From positions 1-31,825 of the forward strand of contig JBATPJ010000033.1 in NCBI GenBank assembly GCA_049291395.1: a DNA stretch of 31,825 bases, in the 5' to 3' direction. The translations under genes were made by a program, and so were the position numbers. Position 1 is the stretch's first letter. Each line of letters begins with the position of its first letter. Below, one piece after another: positions 1 through 7,465 of this stretch. The DNA is from JAPUDQ01 sp049291395 (GTDB lineage Bacteria > Patescibacteriota > Saccharimonadia > Saccharimonadales > Saccharimonadaceae). Under the pieces are notes generated by a model. The model was not told the DNA's origin. It ran no database searches and saw only the letters and a list, made by a program, of their open reading frames with translations.

Positions 1-356
1 TTTAGGTAGACTGGCGCGGTGGCCATCAGCGTCTTACCTTCACCGGTCTTCATCTCGGCCACATTGCCTTCGTGCAGCGCGACGCCGGCGACCAGCTGGA
101 CGTCATAGTGTCGCTGCCCGATGACGCGGTCGCTCATCTCGCGGACCAGTGCGAATGCATCAGGCAAGACAGTATCGAGCGTGGTGCTCTTTTTCTTGAG
201 ACGATCTTTGAGGACCTCAGTCTGTTTCTTGAGGTCGGTCTTGTTCATATCATGGTATTTTTCAGCCAGCGCATTGACCGCTGCGACACGCTTGGTCAAT
301 CGTTTGATGGTGCGTGCCTGCGGGTCACCGAAAATTTTAGCTAACGCTTGTTTCAT
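1..356 (-). CDS. secA: Protein translocase subunit SecA (N-terminal part, cut by window edge)
   Basis: SecA is the ATPase motor that pushes unfolded preproteins through the SecYEG channel. Only the first 118 codons are present; the rest lies beyond position 1. Translating the minus strand gives a start MKQALAKIFGDPQARTIKRL, then the conserved RQRHYDVQ-type segment (IGQRHYDVQLVAGVALH) and the Walker A region MKTGEGKTLMATAP, all hallmarks of the SecA nucleotide-binding domain 1. The ATG at 356 follows a GAGGTG ribosome-binding site about 9 bases away. The gene lies downstream of hpf on the same strand, an order seen in many bacteria, but it has its own promoter. Family call is certain; nothing can be said about the C-terminal zinc tail. 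Confidence 0.97.
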   Translation of the reverse strand, partial: MKQALAKIFGDPQARTIKRLTKRVAAVNALAEKYHDMNKTDLKKQTEVLKDRLKKKSTTLDTVLPDAFALVREMSDRVIGQRHYDVQLVAGVALHEGNVAEMKTGEGKTLMATAPVYL

Positions 357-399
357 TGTTCGTCTCACCTCTCATTTACAGCAATGTTTAACTCATTTC

Positions 400-428
400 A
401 TTATACTGATATGAGGGGAGAAAACCAA
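400..428 (-). promoter_or_regulatory. secA promoter
   Basis: On the minus strand a perfect TATAAT (400-405) is preceded by TTGGTT (423-428) with a 17-base spacer. This predicts a leader of roughly 35 bases carrying the GAGGTG ribosome-binding site, so secA can be transcribed independently of hpf. Confidence 0.65.
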
Positions 429-438
429 GTCAATAACA

Positions 439-486
439 CTAGGCTTCGACGGGTTCGGTGCTGAGACGGACTCGCTCTTTGAGTGA
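439..486 (-). other. In-frame coding-like tail after the hpf stop codon
   Basis: Directly after the hpf TGA the same frame reads SLKERVRLSTEPVEA and then TAG at 439-441. The codons follow the C-ending bias of the genome and the peptide is basic then acidic, as in many HPF tails. A single CGA-to-TGA change would explain the stop. It may be a relic, a readthrough extension or a sequencing error. Confidence 0.5.
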
Positions 487-828
487 TCACAGCAGTCGCT
501 GTGCTCGGCCGCCACGATGCGCGTGTTCATCGTGGTATTTCTTGAGCTGTGTCGTTAGTTTGGCCTCGACGATATCGACGGCGGCGAGCATGTTGAGCGT
601 GCTGTCTTTGGCATTGATCTTGCGCTGGGGCACGGTCACCAGGATATCGCATTCGTATTTGTTGCCTTTGGCGCGGTTGACTTCTTTGAGTACAACTTCG
701 ACCTTGGCTGTCTTGCGCGCATGACGCGGCAAAAACCGATCGAGTCGTCCGATTTTTTTCATAATATATTTCTTGGTGACGTCGTCGACGGTATAGCGTA
801 CTCCGGTTATATCGATATGTGTGATCAT
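487..828 (-). CDS. hpf: Ribosome hibernation-promoting factor (short HPF/RaiA family)
   Basis: HPF/RaiA proteins bind the mRNA/tRNA channel of the 30S subunit and silence ribosomes during starvation. The 113-aa product begins MITHIDITGVRYTVDD and shows the family pattern: a beta strand, a basic helix (KKYIMKKIGRLDRFL), a central strand block (KVEVVLKEV, YECDILVTVPQRK), and a second helix (DSTLNMLAAVDIVEAKLTTQLKKYHDEH). The start is fixed by a strong AGGAGGT site 5 bases upstream. There is no long C-terminal dimerisation domain. The frame stays open and coding-like for 15 further codons after the TGA stop (see 439-486), so the natural C-terminal tail may have been lost by a nonsense change. 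It lies upstream of secA. Confidence 0.93.
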   Translation of the reverse strand: MITHIDITGVRYTVDDVTKKYIMKKIGRLDRFLPRHARKTAKVEVVLKEVNRAKGNKYECDILVTVPQRKINAKDSTLNMLAAVDIVEAKLTTQLKKYHDEHAHRGGRAQRLL

Positions 829-885
829 AATGACCTCCTTTTTCCCGCATTGCTGCGGTGCTGATATTACCGTGATGGTACTTCT

Positions 886-891
886 ATTATA
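886..891 (-). promoter_or_regulatory. hpf -10 element
   Basis: A perfect TATAAT lies on the minus strand about 57 bases before the hpf ATG, giving a leader of about 50 bases with the strong AGGAGGT site. I see no convincing -35 box. Confidence 0.5.
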
Positions 892-920
892 CTACGTTTG
901 CGCAATCCCTACCGGGCAAA

Positions 921-2048
921 TCACCTATCTGCCCCGACCGCCTGTGAAACGTTCGTGAAACCATCGCGCTGGAGCAGCATGGCAAGATCATGATTGATCT
1001 CGCCGATCAGCTGCGGACCCTCGAAGATCATGCCGGTGATCAGCTCGACGAGGCTGGCGCCAGCCCGGATCTTGGCGTAGGCATCTTCGGCCGAGAATAT
1101 ACCCCCGACCCCGATGATAACGAGTCGCTCACCATATTCACGATAGGTTCGAGCGATCAGCTCGGTCGAAATATCACGCGTCGGCAACCCACTGAGGCTG
1201 CCTAGTATATCATCAGTGAGCTCATCTATCAGTGTCGCCTGCTGGCGATCTTTGAGGAGATTACCGATGGTCACGCCAGCGATATCATGTCGTACGATCA
1301 CATCGAGCAGTGCTGAGGTATGTGTCCAACTAAGCCCGATCGGCATCTTGACGATCATCGGCCGTGACAGCTTCAGCCCATCGATTCGATCGAGGAGACG
1401 CTCCAGCCGATCAGCGTCCGTAAATGGCTGACCGCCAAACGCATTCGGACATGAGATATTGAGCTCATACATAGCGACCGCCCTACTCTGCTCCAGTTTT
1501 GTGAGACTCGCACAGTAATCATCGATCGCCATATCGTCGTGAGAGGTAAACTCAGCATTGGTCTTCGCCACGCTGACGATCAGTGGGAAATCAGCGAACA
1601 AACGGCGCTGGTAGGCCTCGATCGTCTCGCTTATTTTCACCACGCCGAGATTTGGCAGGCCGGCATGTACCACCAGCGATCGACTACGTGGAAGCCGGTG
1701 AAACCACGGCCGTGGGTTGCCATCCGAGGCAACTGCCGTCACCGATCCGCCCGTCATAAACCCAAAACCAACTGATTTCATCAGCGGAGACAGCTCGATA
1801 TTTTTGTCGAAGCCAGCGGCGAGGCCGACGGGATTACGAAACGACAAACCCATCACCGTCTGACGCAAATGCTTGCTGTCATGATACGCCCAGGCCCGTG
1901 GAATCGCCCGCATACCACGCATCCGTGGTAATAGTTTACCGAGACGCACGATATCGGTATGTACCGCATCAGGATGACGCCGAAACATCAGCGGCTTTGC
2001 AACCCGCGCATAACCAGCGCGAGTCATCGATCGAATAATACGTCCCAT
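921..2048 (-). CDS. pyrD: Dihydroorotate dehydrogenase, class-2-like
   Basis: The enzyme oxidises dihydroorotate to orotate with FMN in pyrimidine synthesis. The 375-aa product has an N-terminal segment KPLMFRRHPDAVHTDIVRL that matches the membrane-associating helices of quinone-linked class 2 enzymes, then the FMN-site motif GLAAGFDKN (about 75-83), the active-site loop NISCPN (197-202), the flavin lysine region IVKMPIGLSW, and the phosphate-binding GVGGIFSAEDAYAKIRAGASLVEL. The catalytic base position holds Cys200, which is typical of class 1; class 2 enzymes normally carry Ser. The gene starts 10 bases after the serS stop, so the two probably share a transcript. No other pyrimidine gene is in the window. 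The DHOD family is certain; the electron acceptor is not. Confidence 0.9.
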   Translation of the reverse strand: MGRIIRSMTRAGYARVAKPLMFRRHPDAVHTDIVRLGKLLPRMRGMRAIPRAWAYHDSKHLRQTVMGLSFRNPVGLAAGFDKNIELSPLMKSVGFGFMTGGSVTAVASDGNPRPWFHRLPRSRSLVVHAGLPNLGVVKISETIEAYQRRLFADFPLIVSVAKTNAEFTSHDDMAIDDYCASLTKLEQSRAVAMYELNISCPNAFGGQPFTDADRLERLLDRIDGLKLSRPMIVKMPIGLSWTHTSALLDVIVRHDIAGVTIGNLLKDRQQATLIDELTDDILGSLSGLPTRDISTELIARTYREYGERLVIIGVGGIFSAEDAYAKIRAGASLVELITGMIFEGPQLIGEINHDLAMLLQRDGFTNVSQAVGADR

Positions 2049-2058
2049 GCAGTAATAA

Positions 2059-3306
2059 TTAGATCTGGCTACGGCCAGACATATAAGGTCGCAGCGCCTC
2101 TGGTACCGTCAGCGTGCCATCGCCGTTCTGGTAGTGCTCTAGCATCGTGACGAGGCCACGAGCAAAGCTGATCGCGGTACCATTGAGCGTATGGACAGCC
2201 TGGATCGATCCGTCAGCACGGCGTACGCGGATATTGAGACCGCGAGCCTGAAAATCAGTACAGTTACTGCAGCTCGTCAGTTCACGATATTTTCCATCAA
2301 CTGGCGACCAATACTCAACGTCAAATTTCTTGGCCGCAGGAGCACCAAGGTCACCGGCGGCAATGTTGATCACGTGATATGGAATGCCGAGGGTTTGCCA
2401 GATCTCCTCTTCGATCGCTAGGATCATCTCATGCATTTTCGGTGAGTTTTCTGGCAGACAAAATACATACATCTCGAGCTTGTTAAACTGATGAACCCGG
2501 AAAAGCCCCCGGGCATGTTTACCGTACGTCCCCGCCTCTTTGCGGTAGCACGGACTGTAGCCAGCATAGAGTAGCGGCAAATCTTTTTCATCTATGATCT
2601 CGTCTGCATGATACCCGGTGAGCGGCGCTTCGGCCGTACCGATCAACGTCAAATCTTCACCATCGACAAAATACTCATTGCCACTCGCATCACCTTTGGG
2701 CGCAAATCCCGCCCCTTCGGCTACGCGCGCATTGACCATGTGCGGCACCGTCATATAGGTAAAACCTTTTTTCGTCACCATATCGATCCCGAACTGCAGC
2801 ATGGCATTTTCAAGTAGGGCAAGATCACCGGTGACATAGTAAAATTTCGCACCAGCTACCCTGGCGCCGCGTTCAAAATCAACCCAGCCACGCTTCGTCG
2901 CGAAGTCCAAATGGTCCACCGCTCCGGTCGTTTGTTCGCCCCATTTTTTGATCTCGACGCTATCATCTTCGCCACCAAGTGGCACATCGTCGAAGATGAT
3001 ATTTGGCACGCGCTTCAACAGTAGATTGCATTCACTTTCTGATGCGTTCAGTAAACTTTCGCGCTCTGCCAGCTCAACTTTGAGCTGCTTGCCCTCATCG
3101 ATGAGTACCTGCTCCGGCTTGCCGCCTTTCATGTGCGTCGCAATCTCGTTGCGTCGTGTCCGTAGCTCATCAACCTGCTGTTGCAAGAGACGACGATTGT
3201 CATCTAGCTCAAGTAGACGTGCCACGTCGACATCTTTATAGCCTTTTTGCACTGCTGCATTTTGCACGCGATCAGCGTTATCGCGGATAAAACGAATATC
3301 TAACAT
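2059..3306 (-). CDS. serS: Seryl-tRNA synthetase
   Basis: This class II synthetase charges tRNA-Ser in the cytoplasm. The 415-aa protein starts MLDIRFIRDN, the standard SerRS beginning, followed by the long antiparallel coiled-coil arm (about 25-110) that grips the tRNA-Ser variable loop. Then come the motif 2 region (YRKEAGTYGKHARGLFRVHQF), the ELTSCSNCTDFQARGLNIR segment and motif 3 (TLNGTAISFARGLVTMLE). A longer GTG-initiated reading frame begins at 3324, but the ATG at 3306 gives the family-typical N-terminus and follows AGAAGG. A -10 box (TATACT) ends only 9 bases before the ATG, implying an almost leaderless message. pyrD follows on the same strand. Confidence 0.96.
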   Translation of the reverse strand: MLDIRFIRDNADRVQNAAVQKGYKDVDVARLLELDDNRRLLQQQVDELRTRRNEIATHMKGGKPEQVLIDEGKQLKVELAERESLLNASESECNLLLKRVPNIIFDDVPLGGEDDSVEIKKWGEQTTGAVDHLDFATKRGWVDFERGARVAGAKFYYVTGDLALLENAMLQFGIDMVTKKGFTYMTVPHMVNARVAEGAGFAPKGDASGNEYFVDGEDLTLIGTAEAPLTGYHADEIIDEKDLPLLYAGYSPCYRKEAGTYGKHARGLFRVHQFNKLEMYVFCLPENSPKMHEMILAIEEEIWQTLGIPYHVINIAAGDLGAPAAKKFDVEYWSPVDGKYRELTSCSNCTDFQARGLNIRVRRADGSIQAVHTLNGTAISFARGLVTMLEHYQNGDGTLTVPEALRPYMSGRSQI

Positions 3307-3315
3307 ATGCCTTCT

Positions 3316-3321
3316 AGTATA
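3316..3321 (-). promoter_or_regulatory. serS -10 element next to the start codon
   Basis: TATACT on the minus strand lies 9 bases before the serS ATG and just after the stop of the upstream permease gene. A transcript from it would have a leader of only about 3 bases. Confidence 0.45.
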
Positions 3322-3324
3322 CAC

Positions 3325-4701
3325 CTACTCCGTACGGAGCGCATCGATTGGATCGAGGCGAGCGGCTTTGCGCGCCGGGAACCAGCCTGCAGCGATAGCG
3401 ACGAGGATGAGCGCCGTGATGAGACCAATGATCTGCCAGGCATCGAAGATCAGGATGCTATTGCCACTACCGAGATTGAGCGTCTTTGTCAGCCACGGGT
3501 TGATCAGTGTTCCGATCAGCAGCGCCAGCCCCGAGCCAATTGCCCCACCGAGCAGACCGATCCAGGCCGCTTCGATCCGGAACAACCAGCCGACATGTCG
3601 GCCGCGCATACCGAGCGCTTTCATAAGACCAATCTCACGCGTTCGCTCAAGGACCGAGATATACATCGTGTTCACGATACCGAAGATGCTCGCGATCACC
3701 GTGATGACACCAAAGACCGCAACGAGAATCTGCAAGATATCGACGAACTGACGAATCGTCTTCTGGATGTCTTGGCTGGTCACGACGTAGTAGCCGCGGG
3801 ACTGGAGATCGTCTTTGGCGCGATTGGCGACAGTGACATCGGCACCATCTTTGACGCGAATCGAGACATAGCTGTATTTTCCATACTGTGACGTGCCTTT
3901 CGTCGTGTAGTCATACATGTCTTTAGCTTTGGCCGAGCCAACATACAGCGACAAGCCTGCTGACGACAGCGATGCGGCGCCCTTCTTCGAGACAGCGCTA
4001 ATCGTCAAGGTGATATCTTCGGTATTTTGGATAGGTTGACCCTCTGAGACTGCCCCAGCGAGCGACTTCATGACGAATTCTTGGAGTGCCTCTTGGCTAT
4101 ACGGCTGCTGGATAGTCACGGTCACTGTCTTGCCGAGCGCATCTTTGGCATCGCGAAATCCCAAGAGCGACACGTAGCCTTCTGGTAGCACGACATCATC
4201 CCCGGCGAGATCTTTGGCGGGCAATGTCCCGGCGACGAGCTCAGGCTTCTGGCCGGGGTTGTACGCTTCGAGACTGAGTGTATATTTTTTGGATCCTTCC
4301 CTGGTCACATAGCGCGGGCTGATCTGGTAGTTGGGCCGGACACTCTCGACATAGGGCAATTTCTCAATCTCGAGAATGTCGGCATCGGTTACCTGTTTGA
4401 TCTGGACACTGCCGCCCGAGCCACCAAAGCTAAGGCTCGTGACCGAATCATCGTATTCTTTGGGGCTGCCATCCGGCGCACCGGTATTTGCGATTTCTTT
4501 GTCCCGTCCGACGATCGACTCCGATGGATCAAAGTTATTGGCGACCAATCGATCAGTATAGGCCCTAATACCGTTACCCGCCGCCATCGTGATCGTCAGC
4601 GTCAGTGCGCCGACGGCGATCGCGAGACTCGTGAGGATCGTTCGGCCTTTGGCCTGGCGCAGACTCCGCGCCGCGCGGGCAATAGTATCGGTAATCCTCA
4701 T
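3325..4701 (-). CDS. ABC transporter permease, MacB/FtsX type
   Basis: The 458-aa product is the membrane subunit of a mechanotransmission-type ABC transporter. From MRITDTIARAARSLRQAKGR it has one N-terminal membrane helix (ILTSLAIAVGALTLTITMAA), a long extracytoplasmic domain, and three C-terminal helices with the FtsX-like block (ILVAVFGVITVIASIFGIVN, then the VLERTREIGLMKALGMR coupling motif that touches the ATPase). It ends with the usual WFPARKAARLDPIDALR. The ATG at 4701 overlaps the ATPase stop in an ATGA, so the two are translationally coupled. An in-frame start further upstream (4773) would lie inside the ATPase gene and is less likely. The substrate is unknown: antimicrobial-peptide export, lipoprotein handling and signalling are all possible. 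Confidence 0.9.
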   Translation of the reverse strand: MRITDTIARAARSLRQAKGRTILTSLAIAVGALTLTITMAAGNGIRAYTDRLVANNFDPSESIVGRDKEIANTGAPDGSPKEYDDSVTSLSFGGSGGSVQIKQVTDADILEIEKLPYVESVRPNYQISPRYVTREGSKKYTLSLEAYNPGQKPELVAGTLPAKDLAGDDVVLPEGYVSLLGFRDAKDALGKTVTVTIQQPYSQEALQEFVMKSLAGAVSEGQPIQNTEDITLTISAVSKKGAASLSSAGLSLYVGSAKAKDMYDYTTKGTSQYGKYSYVSIRVKDGADVTVANRAKDDLQSRGYYVVTSQDIQKTIRQFVDILQILVAVFGVITVIASIFGIVNTMYISVLERTREIGLMKALGMRGRHVGWLFRIEAAWIGLLGGAIGSGLALLIGTLINPWLTKTLNLGSGNSILIFDAWQIIGLITALILVAIAAGWFPARKAARLDPIDALRTE

Positions 4702-5393
4702 GACGCCACCACTTTCTTCTTCTTGGTAATTTGTGTGATACGACCATCTTTCATATGTATCTGCATGTCGCATTTTGCCGCCAGGTCATCATCGTGTGTC
4801 ACGATCACGAGCGTACTGCCCAGCTTGCGGTTGAAGTCAAAGAGTAATTTTTCGATCTTTTCGCCTGTCGCGCTGTCGAGATTGCCCGTCGGCTCATCGG
4901 CAAAGATGATCTTCGGCATGTTCACGATAGCTCGCGCGATCGCGAGACGCTGTTTCTGTCCGCCTGATAAATTTTTAGCCTTTTGATCGATCTTGTCGGC
5001 CAGCTCGACTTGCTTCAGAGCGGCCTGGATGCGAGTACGACGTTTGTTGCCGCCGATGCGAGCAATCTCGAGTGGTAAGCTGACGTTGTGATAGCACGAT
5101 TCGTTGGCCTGGACGAAAAATGCCTGAAAAATAAAGCCGATCTTCTCTGCGCGAAACCTATCAAGTGCTTTGCGCTTGAGTGCGGATATATCTTCGCTAT
5201 CCACCACAATCGCACCTTTGGTCGGGTGATCAAGACCACTCATGATATGCATCAGCGTACTTTTGCCTGATCCACTTTTGCCGATAATCGCCACACTCGC
5301 CCCATCAGGCACCGTGAAACTGACATCGGCCAGTGCCGTAAACGCTTGGTCTTTTTTGCCATACACTTTGCCAACTTCAACAACGTCGATCAT
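4698..5393 (-). CDS. ABC transporter ATP-binding protein, MacB/LolD type
   Basis: This is the 231-aa ATPase partner of the downstream permease. It has Walker A (GKSGSGKST), a Q-loop region (IGFIFQAFFVQ), the signature LSGGQKQRLAIARA, Walker B (KIIFADEPTGNLDS) and the H-loop (VIVTHDDDLA). The DEPTGNLDS variant and short length are typical of the LolD/MacB/FtsE group. The C-terminus is a Lys-rich tail. The ATG at 5393 has no ribosome-binding site, and a TATACT box ends 11 bases upstream, which fits a near-leaderless message. The gene is divergent from the histidine kinase at 5494, which raises the possibility of a sensor-transporter module, though no response regulator is present. Confidence 0.94.
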   Translation of the reverse strand: MIDVVEVGKVYGKKDQAFTALADVSFTVPDGASVAIIGKSGSGKSTLMHIMSGLDHPTKGAIVVDSEDISALKRKALDRFRAEKIGFIFQAFFVQANESCYHNVSLPLEIARIGGNKRRTRIQAALKQVELADKIDQKAKNLSGGQKQRLAIARAIVNMPKIIFADEPTGNLDSATGEKIEKLLFDFNRKLGSTLVIVTHDDDLAAKCDMQIHMKDGRITQITKKKKVVAS

Positions 5394-5404
5394 ATATACG
5401 TACT

Positions 5405-5410
5405 AGTATA
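5405..5410 (-). promoter_or_regulatory. ABC operon -10 element
   Basis: TATACT on the minus strand, 11 bases before the ATPase ATG; no ribosome-binding site lies between. The intergenic region to 5437 is shared with the divergent kinase promoter. Confidence 0.45.
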
Positions 5411-5436
5411 GGGGTTCGCTACTAGAAAATAAACTC

Positions 5437-5465
5437 TTGTGCTTCAGTAATAGCACTAGTATAAT
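5437..5465 (+). promoter_or_regulatory. Histidine kinase promoter
   Basis: TTGTGC (5437-5442) and a perfect TATAAT (5460-5465) are separated by 17 bases. Transcription would start near 5472, giving about 22 bases before the ATG at 5494. This promoter overlaps a spurious upstream in-frame start, which supports the later start. Confidence 0.65.
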
Positions 5466-5493
5466 GGCCAGTAAGGTCTATAGAGAGACAAAC

Positions 5494-7449
5494 ATGAAAA
5501 AATTAACAGCGTATCCCAAGTTTTTTGCCATACTTGTCATGGTTGGTTTTGGTATGGTCATCGCACCACTTGTGGCCGCACAGAGTAGCACGATCAATCT
5601 CTGGCTTGGACCACCACCTGTCGATGTCTGCCCAAACATAGCCGGCATGCAGATATCACCTCCTTTGGGCATGATCATTGATGTCAATGGTGACTGCGTG
5701 ACGCCCGCACCCCCTCCTGTCGATGTCTGTCCAAACATAGCCGGTACCCAGACAACTATCCCGAATGGCTACTATATAGACGGCAATGGCGATTGTTCAT
5801 TGCAGCCTATCCCTCCTGCCGATGTCTGTCCAAACATCTACGGCCTACAGATCACCGTCCCGTCCAGCCTGATCGTTGACGGCAATGGTAACTGTGTTAC
5901 GCCGCCCATCGATGAATGTCCGAATATCGCTGGTCCTCAGGCCGTCGTACCCGAAGGAATGGTCTTTGAAAACGGCGAATGTTTTACCCCACCTGGTACC
6001 GTCTCGCCGCCCGTTGCACCGACAACTCCCACCCCGCCCGAATACACCCCAGCCCAGACGGACAACCGCACATACACCGGACCCGACTATAAAAACATTC
6101 CTGAGGTACTCGATCCGATCGTCGACCCCATCGTCAACATCATCCCACCATCAGTCCGCAAAGCCCTGCAGTCGGTACCGCAAGATGTCGCTCGTACCGT
6201 GCCCTACTATATCATCGGCGTCCTTGGATTTGTGGCCGGTCTGGTCATCGTTCAGTCAATCCTAGAGATATTTGCTGCCCGCACTCTGATGGCACTCCTC
6301 AAGCGCGACAAAGGCATCGCCGACCAGAAAGATAATTTCATTGCCCTCGCATCACACTATCTCCGAACACCACTGACCCTGATGCGCAATGGTCTCGATA
6401 CCGTCATTGCCCTCAAAGAAGTCGATGCAAAGCACTTAGAGCCACTCCGTAAAACCGTCATGACGCTCGATAGTAATATCAAAAGCATCCTCGAAGATGT
6501 CGAAAACAACGATGCCCTCAAAGGCATTCGCAACCCCGACGTCCACACGACCAAGATCAGCGTCCTACATTCAGGATTTTTCTGGATACCGATCATTACC
6601 GGTATTGTCCTGACATGGGCGGCAAACTTCCTGCTCGGCGTCGTCGGTGATGTCGACCTCGGTACGTCCAACCTTATCTTTCAGGGCGTCTGTCTGATTG
6701 GAATTACCCTTGTACTTTACTCATCGATCCGCAACCATTTCATCCGCCGCGCAAAGCGCCTCCGCCAAGAACAGCTCGTCAACAACGAACACGTCGTCGA
6801 TGCAGCGCGCAACGCCTTCATACAGCGCTCCACCGCCGTCTTGCAGCAAGGCTTGAGTGATATGCATGTCCTGCGTCCAACGCTCGAGAGCGCCCCATCA
6901 GCACGATTCTTCGATGAAGGATACCAACGCTTCTCCGAAATATTACAGAAATTCCTTCTCCTCAGCCAAATCCAAACCGGCACGACCACCACAAAGACCA
7001 AGATTGATCTTCATACCATGATCGACAATGTCCTCGAGATCATGCAGGACGAGATCAATGCCAAACGACTTACGATAGTCAACGAGATACCTGAGGGCCT
7101 CACTATCGAGCAAAATGGCTCACTCTTCACCTTTGTCATCCAATCACTGATCGACAACGCGATCAAGTTTAACAGCGAGAGTGGTACGGTCGTAATCAAA
7201 GCCAACCCCGCCCATCATACTCTCCGCATTACCGTCTCCGATACCGGTATCGGCATACCCAAAGACAAACTCCCACAGCTCTTCAAGCCGTTTTCACGCG
7301 CTGGCAGTGCTATCGAGTTCAACTACGAAGGCCTCGGTTTCAGCCTCTTCCTAGACAAGATTATCACCGACTATATGGGTGGCACGATAAAGGCCGTCGC
7401 TCCCGAAAAGGGTGGTACCCAATTGACAGTTACGACGGCCAAAGCCTAA
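5494..7449 (+). CDS. Membrane sensor histidine kinase with Cys-repeat ectodomain
   Basis: The 651-aa product would autophosphorylate on a histidine in response to an envelope signal. It has a signal sequence (MKKLTAYPKFFAILVMVGFG, about 1-30), four 'CPNI' Cys-pair repeats (about 41-166), a Pro/Thr-rich linker and a membrane helix (about 237-256). An H-box follows (ASHYLRTPLTLM, His288). Two further membrane helices (about 361-383 and 393-412) come next, then a coiled coil, then a full HATPase domain: N box SLIDNAIKFN, G1 DTGIGIP, F box LFKPFSRAG, G2 EGLGFSL (about 540-640). A membrane hairpin between His288 and the ATPase is unusual. The start at 5494 is chosen for the signal peptide and promoter. 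No response regulator is adjacent, and the partner is unknown. Confidence 0.87.
   Translation: MKKLTAYPKFFAILVMVGFGMVIAPLVAAQSSTINLWLGPPPVDVCPNIAGMQISPPLGMIIDVNGDCVTPAPPPVDVCPNIAGTQTTIPNGYYIDGNGDCSLQPIPPADVCPNIYGLQITVPSSLIVDGNGNCVTPPIDECPNIAGPQAVVPEGMVFENGECFTPPGTVSPPVAPTTPTPPEYTPAQTDNRTYTGPDYKNIPEVLDPIVDPIVNIIPPSVRKALQSVPQDVARTVPYYIIGVLGFVAGLVIVQSILEIFAARTLMALLKRDKGIADQKDNFIALASHYLRTPLTLMRNGLDTVIALKEVDAKHLEPLRKTVMTLDSNIKSILEDVENNDALKGIRNPDVHTTKISVLHSGFFWIPIITGIVLTWAANFLLGVVGDVDLGTSNLIFQGVCLIGITLVLYSSIRNHFIRRAKRLRQEQLVNNEHVVDAARNAFIQRSTAVLQQGLSDMHVLRPTLESAPSARFFDEGYQRFSEILQKFLLLSQIQTGTTTTKTKIDLHTMIDNVLEIMQDEINAKRLTIVNEIPEGLTIEQNGSLFTFVIQSLIDNAIKFNSESGTVVIKANPAHHTLRITVSDTGIGIPKDKLPQLFKPFSRAGSAIEFNYEGLGFSLFLDKIITDYMGGTIKAVAPEKGGTQLTVTTAKA
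5614..5991 (+). repeat. Four tandem Cys-pair 'CPNI' protein repeats in the kinase ectodomain
   Basis: Residues about 41-166 contain four units of 28-34 aa with the pattern D-x-C-P-N-I-x-G-x-Q, then P-x-G, D-x-N-G-[DN/E]-C, ending in Pro-rich joints. Each unit has two cysteines, which probably form one disulfide per repeat outside the cell. Units 1 and 2 share near-identical DNA at their beginnings, pointing to duplication. Confidence 0.8.
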
Positions 7450-7465
7450 GATTTCGTACGACTAT

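Noticed and set aside
487..489. TGA at the end of hpf as a reassigned sense codon
   Set aside because: TGA ends pyrD, the ABC ATPase (in an ATGA overlap) and proS at sensible positions, so the code looks standard and only hpf shows a coding-like tail.
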